From Deltaproteobacteria bacterium (GTDB lineage Bacteria > Desulfobacterota > Binatia > UBA1149 > JAJCZL01): a stretch of DNA of 64,000 nt. The DNA lies in contig JAJCZL010000012.1 in assembly GCA_029262415.1 (NCBI GenBank), positions 17,358-81,357 on the forward strand. The letters are read 5' to 3'. Under the pieces are notes generated by a model. It was not told the origin of the DNA. It did no database searches and saw nothing but the letters and a program-made list of their open reading frames with translations. How positions within the stretch are numbered: the first letter of the stretch is position 1; every line of letters starts with the position of its first letter. The translations under genes and the position numbers were made by a program. Shown here in pieces: positions 29,206 through 38,540 of this stretch.

Positions 29206-29544
29206 ACTGGTACCTCCTTACTCCGAGCCGCGCTCCCGTTGCCCCACGAGTATTTGCCCCTCCCCATCGATGTCCGTTGATTTAGTGCCGGACTTGGCCC
29301 GAGCAAGGGCCCTCGCGGCGGGCGGGTTTTTCAGCGAACTCAGCTCGTCCTGAGCGGCTAATGAGCCCTTGGGTTCGCTTTGTCAACAGCAAGTAGCGAA
29401 CCGGGCACGACAAGGCTGATATGTCCGAAACCGGGACGAAGTGGGAGACCAAAACCCATCTATATGGGGTGCAGCGGGCCGCCAGTGGCGCCGTCGGCGG
29501 GTCAATCCGCTGCGCGCTTCCGGCAGCGCCATAACCACCGAATC

Positions 29545-31101
29545 CTAGGTGGTCTCTAGGCGTGGGAACAGCGGCTCAGGTTTGCCGACGGTGTGGCCCG
29601 GCGGATAGAACTCGCCCCATTTCGGCGCCGCATCGGCCAGCGACAGCGCCGCGTCCCAAGCCGTATCGCCGCCGGCGGGGCGGCCGAGCATTGCGGCGAT
29701 TCGCTCGGATGTCTCAGGCATGAACGGGGCGATCATGCGTGCGGCGTCGCGCAACGCGTCGCAAAGTGTTGCGAGGATCGCGCCCACGCGCGGGTGTGCC
29801 GACTCGTCTTTCCATTTTTTGAACGGCGCTTCTTCTACGATGTACTTGTCGCAGGCGTTGAACGCTTTCCAGATTTCTTCGAGCGCCAAGTGGAAGGCGA
29901 GTCCTTCCATCTGGCTCTTCATCGCCGACTCGGCTTGGGTAAAGGCAGCGGCGAGTGCGCGGTCTTGCGGTGCGCCGTCGGCCGCTTGCACGACGCCGTC
30001 GAAGTATTTGTCCTGCATCGAGAGTACCCGGCTGGTCAGGTTGCCGAGGCCGTTTGAGAGATCTGCGTTAAAACGCGTGATGAAAGCGTCTTCGGTAAAA
30101 CTCGCGTCCGAGCCGAACGCCATTTCGCGCAGCAGGAAGTATCGGAAGCTGTCCAGGCCGAAACGTTCTTTCATCTCGAGCGGCCGGATGACGTTGCCGA
30201 GCGACTTAGACATCTTCGACTCGCCCATGTTCCAGTAGCCGTGGACGTTGAGGCGTTGGTAGACCGGGAAGCCGGCGGCCATCAGCATCGTCGGCCAAAA
30301 AACCGCGTGCGGTTTGAGGATATCCTTTGCTATGAAGTGTTGCGCGTGCGCCCAGCGCTGGTCTGCGCGCGCGGCATCAACGTGGCGGATGCCGCTCAGG
30401 TAGTTGAGCAGGGCATCGAACCATACGTAGGTGACGTAGTTAGGATCGAAGGGCATTTCGATGCCCCAAGTCAGGCGGCTCTTCGGTCGCGAGATGCACA
30501 GGTCTTCGAGCGGCTCGCGTAGCAGGCCGAGCACCTCGTTGCGGTAGCCGGCCGGGTGGATGAGGTCGGGGTGCTTCTCTAGGTGATCGCGCAGCCGGTC
30601 TTGGTATTTGCCCATGCGGAAGAAGTAATTCTCTTCCTTGATCCAAACCGGTTCGGTCTCGTGGTCGGGGCATTTACCGTCGATGAGTTCACGGTCGGCG
30701 TAGAACCGTTCGCACCCTGTGCAGTAGTTGCCTCCGTAATCGCCGAAGTAGATGTCACCGGCGTCGTAGACCCGCTGCAACACCTCGCGCACGAAAGCGA
30801 CGTGGTAGTCATCGGTCGTGCGGATGAAATGGTCGTAGGTGATGCCGCAGGTATCCCACGTTGAGCGGAAGATCGCGCTGATGCGATCGGCATACTCGTG
30901 TGGGCTCGCATGGTTCTTTTCGGCGGCCGCGGCGATCTTGTCGCCGTGCTCGTCGGTGCCGGTCAGAAAGAATACGTCGCGTCCCATCGCGCGCTGGTAG
31001 CGCGCGAGCGTGTCCACGACCACGGTGGTGTAGGTATGGCCGAGATGAGGCTCGGCGTTCACGTAGTAGAGCGGGGTGGTCAGGTAAACTGTATCGGGCA
31101 T
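29545..31101 (-). CDS. metG: methionyl-tRNA synthetase
   Basis: YLTTPLYYVNAEPHLGHTYTTVVVD; ESKMSKSLGNVI (KMSKS). Confidence 0.96.
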   Translation of the reverse strand: MPDTVYLTTPLYYVNAEPHLGHTYTTVVVDTLARYQRAMGRDVFFLTGTDEHGDKIAAAAEKNHASPHEYADRISAIFRSTWDTCGITYDHFIRTTDDYHVAFVREVLQRVYDAGDIYFGDYGGNYCTGCERFYADRELIDGKCPDHETEPVWIKEENYFFRMGKYQDRLRDHLEKHPDLIHPAGYRNEVLGLLREPLEDLCISRPKSRLTWGIEMPFDPNYVTYVWFDALLNYLSGIRHVDAARADQRWAHAQHFIAKDILKPHAVFWPTMLMAAGFPVYQRLNVHGYWNMGESKMSKSLGNVIRPLEMKERFGLDSFRYFLLREMAFGSDASFTEDAFITRFNADLSNGLGNLTSRVLSMQDKYFDGVVQAADGAPQDRALAAAFTQAESAMKSQMEGLAFHLALEEIWKAFNACDKYIVEEAPFKKWKDESAHPRVGAILATLCDALRDAARMIAPFMPETSERIAAMLGRPAGGDTAWDAALSLADAAPKWGEFYPPGHTVGKPEPLFPRLETT

Positions 31102-32082
31102 CTAACCTCGGACATCGAGCAGCATATCGCGGATGGCGACCTTGGCGTTGACGCCGGCAGCGAGCATACGGATAGTCGCGCTGGTGCGCTCGGCTTGTGC
31201 CACCAGTGTAGCGGTTTCCGGGGCGTTGGCGCGAGCGGCGCTGCGCGCCTTTTGCATTTGCCAATAGAACAGCACGAGCAAGTTCTCGTCGCGGTTGCCG
31301 CTTTTCTCTGCGAGTTGCCGGGTCAGCTCTTCGAGGTCGGCGAACGGGTCCTTGCGCAGCGCTTCGAAAGCCTCGATCAACTCTTCTCGCGCGGCCAAGG
31401 CTTCTTCGTCGAGCGCCAAGGCACGCGCGGCGCTACCCTCGCATGCGGCGACCCGCGCCTTATGCTCGGCCGGCGGTACGCCCGCTGCCTCGAGAATCGA
31501 CAGTAGCGGGGCTTCGCTGAGCGCGTCGAAGCGCAACACCTGGCAGCGCGAACGCACCGTTGCGAGCAGGCCTCCGACTGCAGGCGTTATCAGTACGATG
31601 ACGGCATGCCCCGGCGGCTCTTCGAGTAACTTGAGCATCGCGTTCTGTGCTTCAAAGCTGAGCAGGTGGGCGCCGCGAATGACGCTGAAGCGCGGCCCGG
31701 AGTGCTGCGCGCGCAGCGACATCTTACGGATCAATTCACGAACCGGATCGATGCCGATCTTCTTGCCCTGCCCTTCGGACTCGAGGACGACGACGTCCGG
31801 ATGGGATCCGGCCATTATTTGTCTGCACGAGGGGCATTCGCCGCAGCCACCGTGGCGCTCGCATTTGAGTTCTTGCGCCCACCACATCGCCATCGTGTGT
31901 TTGCCGATCCCGTCGGGACCCGCGAACACGTAGGCGTGGTGAAGTGCGACGGGCGTGCCGGTGCGGACTGCCATCGCCAGCTTGGTGAGCCGCTCACGTA
32001 CGACGTCGTGGCCGCAGGGGGCCAGACCGCGCGGTACGTAGCGCGCTTTCTGCAGCTCTTTCGCTTTCTTCTTGCTTGCCAA
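31102..32082 (-). CDS. holB: DNA polymerase III delta' subunit
   Basis: HHAYVFAGPDGIGKHTMA; CGECPSCRQI zinc motif; RGAHLLSFEAQNAMLKLLEEPP. Confidence 0.9.
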   Translation of the reverse strand: MASKKKAKELQKARYVPRGLAPCGHDVVRERLTKLAMAVRTGTPVALHHAYVFAGPDGIGKHTMAMWWAQELKCERHGGCGECPSCRQIMAGSHPDVVVLESEGQGKKIGIDPVRELIRKMSLRAQHSGPRFSVIRGAHLLSFEAQNAMLKLLEEPPGHAVIVLITPAVGGLLATVRSRCQVLRFDALSEAPLLSILEAAGVPPAEHKARVAACEGSAARALALDEEALAAREELIEAFEALRKDPFADLEELTRQLAEKSGNRDENLLVLFYWQMQKARSAARANAPETATLVAQAERTSATIRMLAAGVNAKVAIRDMLLDVRG

Positions 32083-32094
32083 CTCTTTGTCTCG

Positions 32095-32727
32095 TCAAGC
32101 GAGTCGCGCGAGTACGGTCTTTGCGATATCCGCAGCGATCTCTTCTATAGCGCGGTTCGCGTCGATGCGGACGAATCTTTCCTTGTTGCGTGCGGCCAGC
32201 CGGGCGAACCCGTCATGGATGCGCCGGTGAAATGCGAGCGGCTCGGCTTCGAAGCGGTCGCCGGGACCACCGCTGAGCTTTTGCGCGCGCGACAGACCGG
32301 CCTCCATGTCGACATCGAGCCACAAGGTCAGATCGGGAGCCAACTCGCGCGAAGCCCAAGCGTTCCAGGTCTCGAGCATCTCAAGGTCATGGCCGCGGCC
32401 GTAGCCCTGGTAGGCCAGCGTTGAGTCGCTGTAGCGGTCGCAGACGACGACGGCGCCGCTCGCGAGCGCCGGTTTGATGACAGTGGCCACGTGCTGTGCG
32501 CGGTCGGCGAGAAACAGCAACAGCTCGGCGCGCGGGTCGAGCTTGGACTCGGGGTCGGCGAGTAAACGGCGGATTTCAACCGTAAGCGGTGTGCCGCCGG
32601 GCTCACGGGTGGCCACGACCTGATGTCCGGCCTCGCGAAGCCTCTTTGCCAAAAGCTTGCTCTGTGTGGTTTTTCCACACCCCTCGGTCCCCTCCAGTGT
32701 CACAAAAAGCCGCACGACGCGGAGCAT
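32095..32727 (-). CDS. tmk: thymidylate kinase
   Basis: LFVTLEGTEGCGKTTQSKLLAKRL; VVATREPGGTP; VCDRYSDSTLAYQGYGRG. Confidence 0.96.
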   Translation of the reverse strand: MLRVVRLFVTLEGTEGCGKTTQSKLLAKRLREAGHQVVATREPGGTPLTVEIRRLLADPESKLDPRAELLLFLADRAQHVATVIKPALASGAVVVCDRYSDSTLAYQGYGRGHDLEMLETWNAWASRELAPDLTLWLDVDMEAGLSRAQKLSGGPGDRFEAEPLAFHRRIHDGFARLAARNKERFVRIDANRAIEEIAADIAKTVLARLA

Positions 32728-32756
32728 TAGCCGCCGGGGGTGAAATCGCAAGCCCG

Positions 32757-33125
32757 TTACGCAAACGGAACCGTCGGAGTGCACCAGCCCTCAGCCGCTA
32801 CCGGTCGGTAGGCGCGGGCGGCGGCGCCTCGGCACTCGGCCGCGGCGACCAGTCGGCATCGTTGGTCGGCGGGCAAAGCGACGACGCCGTGCACGCGGTC
32901 GCGACCCAGTGTAAGCGAGAACGTTTGCGTGCCGCCGCGCGCCGGTGCGCCGGGTTGTGCGAGTTCAAGCATCGAGAGTGCTGCGTAGTGGGCGCACAAA
33001 GAGGCATGGCGGACGGCGTGGGCGCGAGCGGCGTTGTGTGCGATCGATGTGAGCGTCAACGAGGCAGCGCCGAGTGCGCCTCCTATCACTGCAGTGATGA
33101 GCAGCGTCGATCCGCGTTCGCTCAT
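32757..33125 (-). CDS. PilX-like/minor pseudopilin assembly protein
   Basis: MSERGSTLLITAVIGGALGAASLTL N-terminal hydrophobic helix; in pseudopilin cluster. Confidence 0.5.
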   Translation of the reverse strand: MSERGSTLLITAVIGGALGAASLTLTSIAHNAARAHAVRHASLCAHYAALSMLELAQPGAPARGGTQTFSLTLGRDRVHGVVALPADQRCRLVAAAECRGAAARAYRPVAAEGWCTPTVPFA

Positions 33126-33640
33126 GGGAGCGGGCGCGGGAGCGCGAACCAAGCGTGCGTGTTGGCGCCGGCGTTGTTGCCCCAGGCGAGTGCCAGCAGC
33201 GAGGCACGCGCCGGGTCACGCGTCGGAGCTCCCGATCGGTCGTATGCAGTAAGCGAGAACGCGCCGTCGGATCCTTCGGCCAACGCCATCGGCTGGCGCC
33301 CTATCTTGTGGATAAGCCGTGTGCTGTTTCTGCCTCGATTCAGATACAAGCCGATCGATTCACTGCTGCGGGTGTCGATGCGGCCGTTACCGTCAAGGTC
33401 GGCGTGAAAGGTGAGACCTTCTTGGCTGATGGCGAAGACCGGCGCGACGATGTCAGCACTTGCAGAGGCGGCATTGCGCGCGATGTCCACGAGTCGTTCG
33501 ACGTGAGCTGCGCTCTGGCGACTCGATGCGGCACGTTCGGCTTGATGGGCAACGATTGCGATTACCGCGATCTGTTGAACGAGCGCGGCCGACAGCAGAG
33601 CCTGAACTGCGATGGCGAAGGCTGCCTCGATGAGTTGCAC
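33122..33640 (-). CDS. PilW-like minor pseudopilin (putative)
   Basis: N-terminal hydrophobic helix, DLDGNGRIDTRSSESIGLYLN; 4-nt overlap with downstream gene. Confidence 0.5.
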   Translation of the reverse strand: MQLIEAAFAIAVQALLSAALVQQIAVIAIVAHQAERAASSRQSAAHVERLVDIARNAASASADIVAPVFAISQEGLTFHADLDGNGRIDTRSSESIGLYLNRGRNSTRLIHKIGRQPMALAEGSDGAFSLTAYDRSGAPTRDPARASLLALAWGNNAGANTHAWFALPRPLP

Positions 33641-33652
33641 AGCCGTTATACC

Positions 33653-34006
33653 TCAGAGGCAGCCTGCCGGCGGTGAGGTGATGGTAGTGAGCACTACGGT
33701 GTCACGGTCGTCGCTACCTCGGCCGGCTTGGCTGCTAACCTCCGCGCGCAGCTCGACGGAGCTGCCGGCGGCGAGTTCTCGCAGCGAACAGCGCAGGCCT
33801 GGTGGGCAAGTGGAGGGAGGCGCACACGGCGCACCGCGTGCAGCCTCCAGCAGGTTACGGGCAGCCGCGAGCATGTCCTCGCGCCGTTCAACCGTAGCGA
33901 GCGTCCGCGTTACCTGCAGCGCAGCCTGCGCCGAGCCGTAAACGAGCAAGCCTGCGATACCAAGAGCGGCGCTGGTCTCCAGCAGAGAAGAGCCGCGCTC
34001 ACTCAT
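33653..34006 (-). CDS. type IV prepilin-like minor pseudopilin
   Basis: MSERG|SSLLETSAALGIAGLLVYG (G^xxxxE cleavage context). Confidence 0.65.
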   Translation of the reverse strand: MSERGSSLLETSAALGIAGLLVYGSAQAALQVTRTLATVERREDMLAAARNLLEAARGAPCAPPSTCPPGLRCSLRELAAGSSVELRAEVSSQAGRGSDDRDTVVLTTITSPPAGCL

Positions 34007-34416
34007 CGGATCATCCCTCTTTGATTGACGACCACGCTTGCCTCGCCGGCGCTACCGGATGCGGCGACTACCACGGTGGCATTGTCGGCGAGCCCGGTCG
34101 CAAAAAAGCGTACCCGGCCGCGCGCAGGTGCGCGCGCTACGTAGGTGCCCGCCGGCAAGCGCACCTCAGCACTGAGAACTGCCCCGCCGCCGGCGCGCGC
34201 GGGCCCTAGCGACCGGCTTCCGATTGCGAGTTCGACCGTCTCGGCGCGTGATGCCGCCTGCAGCCGGGCGTCGATCAACGCTTGTACCACCGTGCTCCGC
34301 GCAGCGTTGAGGTGCGAATTGGCGGCGAGCGAGTTCAGTCCGCTTAACGCAGCGGCGGCGACCATGGCCGAGATCGCCAGCGCTGCGAGTGTTTCCAGCA
34401 GGCTGAAGCCGCCCAT
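34003..34416 (-). CDS. GspH/FimT-like pseudopilin
   Basis: MGG|FSLLETLAALAISAMVAAAAL prepilin motif. Confidence 0.75.
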   Translation of the reverse strand: MGGFSLLETLAALAISAMVAAAALSGLNSLAANSHLNAARSTVVQALIDARLQAASRAETVELAIGSRSLGPARAGGGAVLSAEVRLPAGTYVARAPARGRVRFFATGLADNATVVVAASGSAGEASVVVNQRGMIR

Positions 34417-34573
34417 CCGAAACTCGTCGCTTGAAGCCGGGCTGCGGTTCACGTGCTTGGTTTGGCATGTGGTGGACGGCCCGGTCAATGACAACTGAAT
34501 CATAGCGTCGAGTGCCCTTCCTGCGAGGACGCGGCAGATTGAACCATCTGTGGCGGGGCCATAGAACACCCGG

Positions 34574-35761
34574 ATGGACCTCAGTTTCGGCCCCGAATAC
34601 GAAAAGTTCCGCGCGCAGGTGCGAGAGTTTCTTGCTGCCCGCAAAGGCCAAGCACCGAGCAGCTCGATGAGCGCCACCGGATCGGGCGACGACATGCGGC
34701 GGATCCTTGATTGGCAAAAGACCCTGGTCGAGGGCGGCTACGTCGGCCGTACGATTCCGCGAGAGTACGGCGGGGCGGGCGCCAAGCCCGATCTGCTCGA
34801 GAGCATCATCATCGACGAAGAGTTTCACGCCGCACGTGTACACCGCGGCCTTGCCAATCAGGGTATCTCGATGTTCGTACCGACGCTGCTGCAGTACGGT
34901 AGCGAGCAACAGAAGCAGGCTTATGTGCGACCGACGATTCTCGGTGAGATGGTCTGGTGCCAGGGCTACAGCGAGCCCGAGGCGGGCAGCGACCTCGCGA
35001 GCCTCAAGACTACGGCGCGGCTCGACGGCGACGATTACGTTATTAACGGCCAGAAGATCTGGACATCGACGGCCGCCGAAGCCGACATGATGTTTGCCCT
35101 GGTACGCACCGATCCCGATGCGGCCAAACATCAAGGCATCAGTTACATCACACTGAGCATGGACACGCCGGGGCTCGAGGTGCGGCCGCTCAAGACCATG
35201 ATCGGATCGTCTTCGTTCAATGAGGTGTTTTTCGACGACGTACGTGTGCCGCGCAACAACCTCATCGGCGAGCCCGGGCAGGGTTGGGAGGTCGGCCGCG
35301 CAACGTTGATGCACGAGCGCAACATGCTCGGCAACACTACGCAGACCGAAACCATGCTGCAAAACTGTACCGATGTGCTCGCAGAAGCCGGCGTGCTCGG
35401 CGATCCGACCTATCGCGACCGCCTCATGAAACTGGATGCGCGCGTGAAAGCCATGAAGTACCACTCGCTGCGACTGCTGACCGACACCCTCAAGGGTCGT
35501 CACCCCGGCGCTGCCGTGATGATCACCAAGCTTAACGGATGTCAGCTCAACCACGACATCTCTGCGCTGGCTATCGACGCGATGGGTGAGCGGGGGTTGT
35601 TGACGCGTGGCTCCGAATTGGTGCGCGACCAGGGCGCGTGGCAGGCGCAGTATATGTTTACGCTCGGTTTGATTATCGGTGGCGGCACCGCGCAGATTCA
35701 AAAGAACATCATCAGCGAACGTGGGCTCGGGATGCCGCGTGAACCAAAGCCGGCGGCCTGA
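34574..35761 (+). CDS. acyl-CoA dehydrogenase
   Basis: WCQGYSEPEAGSDLASLKTTA; INGQKIWTSTA. Confidence 0.95.
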   Translation: MDLSFGPEYEKFRAQVREFLAARKGQAPSSSMSATGSGDDMRRILDWQKTLVEGGYVGRTIPREYGGAGAKPDLLESIIIDEEFHAARVHRGLANQGISMFVPTLLQYGSEQQKQAYVRPTILGEMVWCQGYSEPEAGSDLASLKTTARLDGDDYVINGQKIWTSTAAEADMMFALVRTDPDAAKHQGISYITLSMDTPGLEVRPLKTMIGSSSFNEVFFDDVRVPRNNLIGEPGQGWEVGRATLMHERNMLGNTTQTETMLQNCTDVLAEAGVLGDPTYRDRLMKLDARVKAMKYHSLRLLTDTLKGRHPGAAVMITKLNGCQLNHDISALAIDAMGERGLLTRGSELVRDQGAWQAQYMFTLGLIIGGGTAQIQKNIISERGLGMPREPKPAA

Positions 35762-35771
35762 GGATTAGGCG

Positions 35772-36872
35772 ATGGATTTCGGCCTCTCTGAAGAACAGGA
35801 TCTCTTGCAGCAATCGCTGCGCGGCTATCTCGGCGAACGCGTCGGTCTGGCGGCTGTGCGCGCGGTGGTGGAAGGCGAGTCGGGACACAGCCGCGAGTTG
35901 ATCGCCGGGTTGGCCGAGCAAGGCGTGACCGGAGTGATGGTCGCGCCGGAGTACGGGGGCTCGGGGCTTGGGTTGCTCGACGCCGCGGTCGTCGCCGAGG
36001 AACTCGGGCGCGCCGCAGCGCCGATTTCTTTTCACAGCGGCGCGGTGATGGCGCCGCTTGCGATCGCCGCGCTCGGAGGCGACGCGCAGAAATCGCGGTG
36101 GCTTGCAGCGGTCGCCGCGGGCAGCAGCGTTGTCTCCGTCGCTTTCGCTCCTGGCTTTTCTGCCGGTGGTGTGTGGGACGATAGTGTTGCCTATGTGCCC
36201 GACGCAACGTCGGCCGATGCATTCGTGCTGTTCGTGGGCACAGGCGCCGGGGCGGCGGCTTACCTGATCCCCGCCGACGAACCCGGGGTATCGGCGGCGC
36301 AGCTCCAAGCGGTTGACCTCACACGCCGCCTCGGCGTGCTGAGGTTTTCATCTTTCGAAGCCGAAGCAGCAATGCGGCTGGCGGGCGGCGACGCCGCACA
36401 AACCGCGTCGCGGGTGTTGCAGGCCGGCCGCGTCGCGCTGGCTGCAGACGCTCTCGGTGCGGCCGAACGCGGCTTGGAGGCTGCAGTCGAGTACGCGAAA
36501 ACGCGTAAGCAGTTCGGGCGCGTGATCGCTTCGTTCCAAGCGGTCAAACATATGTGTGCCGAAACCTTCGCGGAGGTCGAGCCGCTGCGTGCGCTGCTCT
36601 GGTATGCGGCCTTCGCTTGGGACGAGCGGTACGAAGATGCGCACGCAACCGCGATGCTGCTCAAGGCCTATGCGGGCGAGGCGGCTACGCAAGCGACGAC
36701 CACCTGCACGCAGGTATTCGGCGGCATGGGATTTACTTGGGAGTGCGACATGCACTTGTGGTTCAAGCGCGCCGGCTACGACCGCCAAGTGCTCGGTGGG
36801 CCGACGGCGTTGCGCGCGGAGGCTGCGGCTATACGACTTGTCGCCGCGCCGCACGCAACTCAGCGGCGGTAG
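35772..36872 (+). CDS. acyl-CoA dehydrogenase
   Basis: VAPEYGGSGLGLLDAAVVAEELG; YAKTRKQFGRVIASFQAVKH; QVFGGMGFTWECDMHLWFKRA. Confidence 0.95.
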   Translation: MDFGLSEEQDLLQQSLRGYLGERVGLAAVRAVVEGESGHSRELIAGLAEQGVTGVMVAPEYGGSGLGLLDAAVVAEELGRAAAPISFHSGAVMAPLAIAALGGDAQKSRWLAAVAAGSSVVSVAFAPGFSAGGVWDDSVAYVPDATSADAFVLFVGTGAGAAAYLIPADEPGVSAAQLQAVDLTRRLGVLRFSSFEAEAAMRLAGGDAAQTASRVLQAGRVALAADALGAAERGLEAAVEYAKTRKQFGRVIASFQAVKHMCAETFAEVEPLRALLWYAAFAWDERYEDAHATAMLLKAYAGEAATQATTTCTQVFGGMGFTWECDMHLWFKRAGYDRQVLGGPTALRAEAAAIRLVAAPHATQRR

Positions 36873-37651
36873 CGGTCGACCACCGACGCAGCCATGCGCA
36901 CATCGTCGCTCATGATGCCGTCGACTCCCATTTCGATAAGAGTCTCGATCTCACCCGGAACGTTGATCGTCCACACGTGAACCTCGATGCCGAGACGGTG
37001 GGCGTGATCTACGGTTTCCGGCGTTACGACTTTCACGCCCATGTACTCAGGCGGTACCTGCAGCGCGAAGCCCGGCGGCGTGTAGCCGTCGAAGTCAGCG
37101 CCCGAGCAGCGCATCACGAACTCCGCGGCTTCGCCGCCGGCAAATCCGGTTATGACGTTTGCGCTGACCTTGGCACGGATGCGTTGCATGAGTGAGTCCT
37201 CGGCCGCGGCAAGCAGTGTGTGGTCGAGCGCGCCGTAGTGTTCGAGAATGCGCATCACTTCATCTTCAATCCCCGGGCTGCTTTGCTTGATCTCTATGTT
37301 GAGTGGTACGCCCGGTAGCTGTTCGAGCAGATCTACGAGCTTCGGAATGCGGATACCGTTGCCGCGGTGCGGTGACCCGTCGCTGTCGTGAAAGTGGTAG
37401 CCCGCGTCAAGTTGCTCGAGTTCGGCCATGGTGTGGTTTCTGATCAGTCCGCTCCCGTCGGTGGTTCGCTCGAGCGTTGCGTCGTGAAAGACCACGATCC
37501 CGCCGTCGCTGGAGGCGTGGACGTCGAGTTCGAGGCGGTCGGCACCGGCGTCGATCCCGGCTCTGAAAGCTTCCAGGGTATTTTCCGGGAAATCGGCTGA
37601 ACAGCCCCGGTGGGCGAACAGGCGTGGGCGTGGTCCGTCGCTATATTGCAT
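36860..37651 (-). CDS. glycerophosphodiester phosphodiesterase
   Basis: LFAHRGCSADFPENTLEAFRAGIDAGADRLELDVHASSDGGIVVFHDATLERTT. Confidence 0.93.
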   Translation of the reverse strand: MQYSDGPRPRLFAHRGCSADFPENTLEAFRAGIDAGADRLELDVHASSDGGIVVFHDATLERTTDGSGLIRNHTMAELEQLDAGYHFHDSDGSPHRGNGIRIPKLVDLLEQLPGVPLNIEIKQSSPGIEDEVMRILEHYGALDHTLLAAAEDSLMQRIRAKVSANVITGFAGGEAAEFVMRCSGADFDGYTPPGFALQVPPEYMGVKVVTPETVDHAHRLGIEVHVWTINVPGEIETLIEMGVDGIMSDDVRMAASVVDRYRR

Positions 37652-37713
37652 TCCGCATAGTCCCTTGGGGCGCGAGTGGACCGCAGCCCCCGGGCTCGGC
37701 ATAATCCCGGTTA

Positions 37714-37848
37714 ATGAGCGAAGCAACTCCGAAATGCCCGCGCTGCAAATGGCACATCGCCACCAAGCGCACCTATGCGCACGTCGATGCCGTTGATTAC
37801 ATCTGTAACCGTTGCGTGTACGTGTGGCGAGACCCTAAGAAAAAGTAG
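37714..37848 (+). CDS. 44-aa zinc-ribbon-like microprotein (absent from supplied ORF track)
   Basis: MSEATPKCPRCKWHIATKRTYAHVDAVDYICNRCVYVWRDPKKK; CPRC...CNRC; stop 3 nt before next gene start. Confidence 0.6.
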   Translation: MSEATPKCPRCKWHIATKRTYAHVDAVDYICNRCVYVWRDPKKK

Positions 37849-37850
37849 CC

Positions 37851-38495
37851 GTGGCGTTCACTGAAATCCGCACCGGCGAGTGGATCGCGCGCGCGGTCAA
37901 CATTTATAAAGACAATTTTATTCTACTCGTCGCGACGCACTTCGTTGCGGTGATGCTCAGCGTGGTCACGCTCGGGATACTGGCCGGGCCGATGATGGCC
38001 GGGCTCTTCTTGATCACGATTGCGCTGGTTGACGGCGACGAGCCGGTACCCCAGGTGGGCGATCTCTTTCACGGGTTCTCCTACATCGTGCAGCCCTTCT
38101 TGTTCGTCGTCGTGTGGTGGGGGCTTGTACTCGGCATCACCAGCGGTGTTATCGGTACGCTGCTCCAGCACTCTCCGTTCATTCAGTTCATCGCGAACTT
38201 CGTAGTGCTCGGGGCGCTGCAAACCTTGGGGTTCTTCGGTATACCGCTGATCGTGGGCGGTGGAATGGATGCGCTGTCTGCGCTTGGGCAGAGCGTGAAC
38301 ACCACCCGTCAACAGTTCGGTCAGTTCTTTCTACTCGCCATGGCCGCGAGTATTGTTTCGAGCCTCGGTGGAGTGTTCTTCATTCTCGGGGTGTTTTTGA
38401 CGTTGCCGATCCACACCTGTGTGGTGTGCATCGCTTACCGGGAAGTCTTCGCAGACCTGAAGGCCACGGCTACCCTAAATACCACCAGAAGCTGA
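37851..38495 (+). CDS. integral membrane protein (DUF4013/GDPD-membrane-domain-like)
   Basis: 214 aa multi-TM ORF, GTG start. Confidence 0.65.
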   Translation: MAFTEIRTGEWIARAVNIYKDNFILLVATHFVAVMLSVVTLGILAGPMMAGLFLITIALVDGDEPVPQVGDLFHGFSYIVQPFLFVVVWWGLVLGITSGVIGTLLQHSPFIQFIANFVVLGALQTLGFFGIPLIVGGGMDALSALGQSVNTTRQQFGQFFLLAMAASIVSSLGGVFFILGVFLTLPIHTCVVCIAYREVFADLKATATLNTTRS

Positions 38496-38540
38496 GGATC
38501 GCGGCGGCTCCACGGCCGGGCACGCGCGGCGTGCGTCGGT

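Noticed and set aside
34166-35701. 511-aa minus-strand ORF opposite acyl-CoA dehydrogenase
   Set aside because: Antisense of a strongly supported acyl-CoA dehydrogenase; no recognisable motifs
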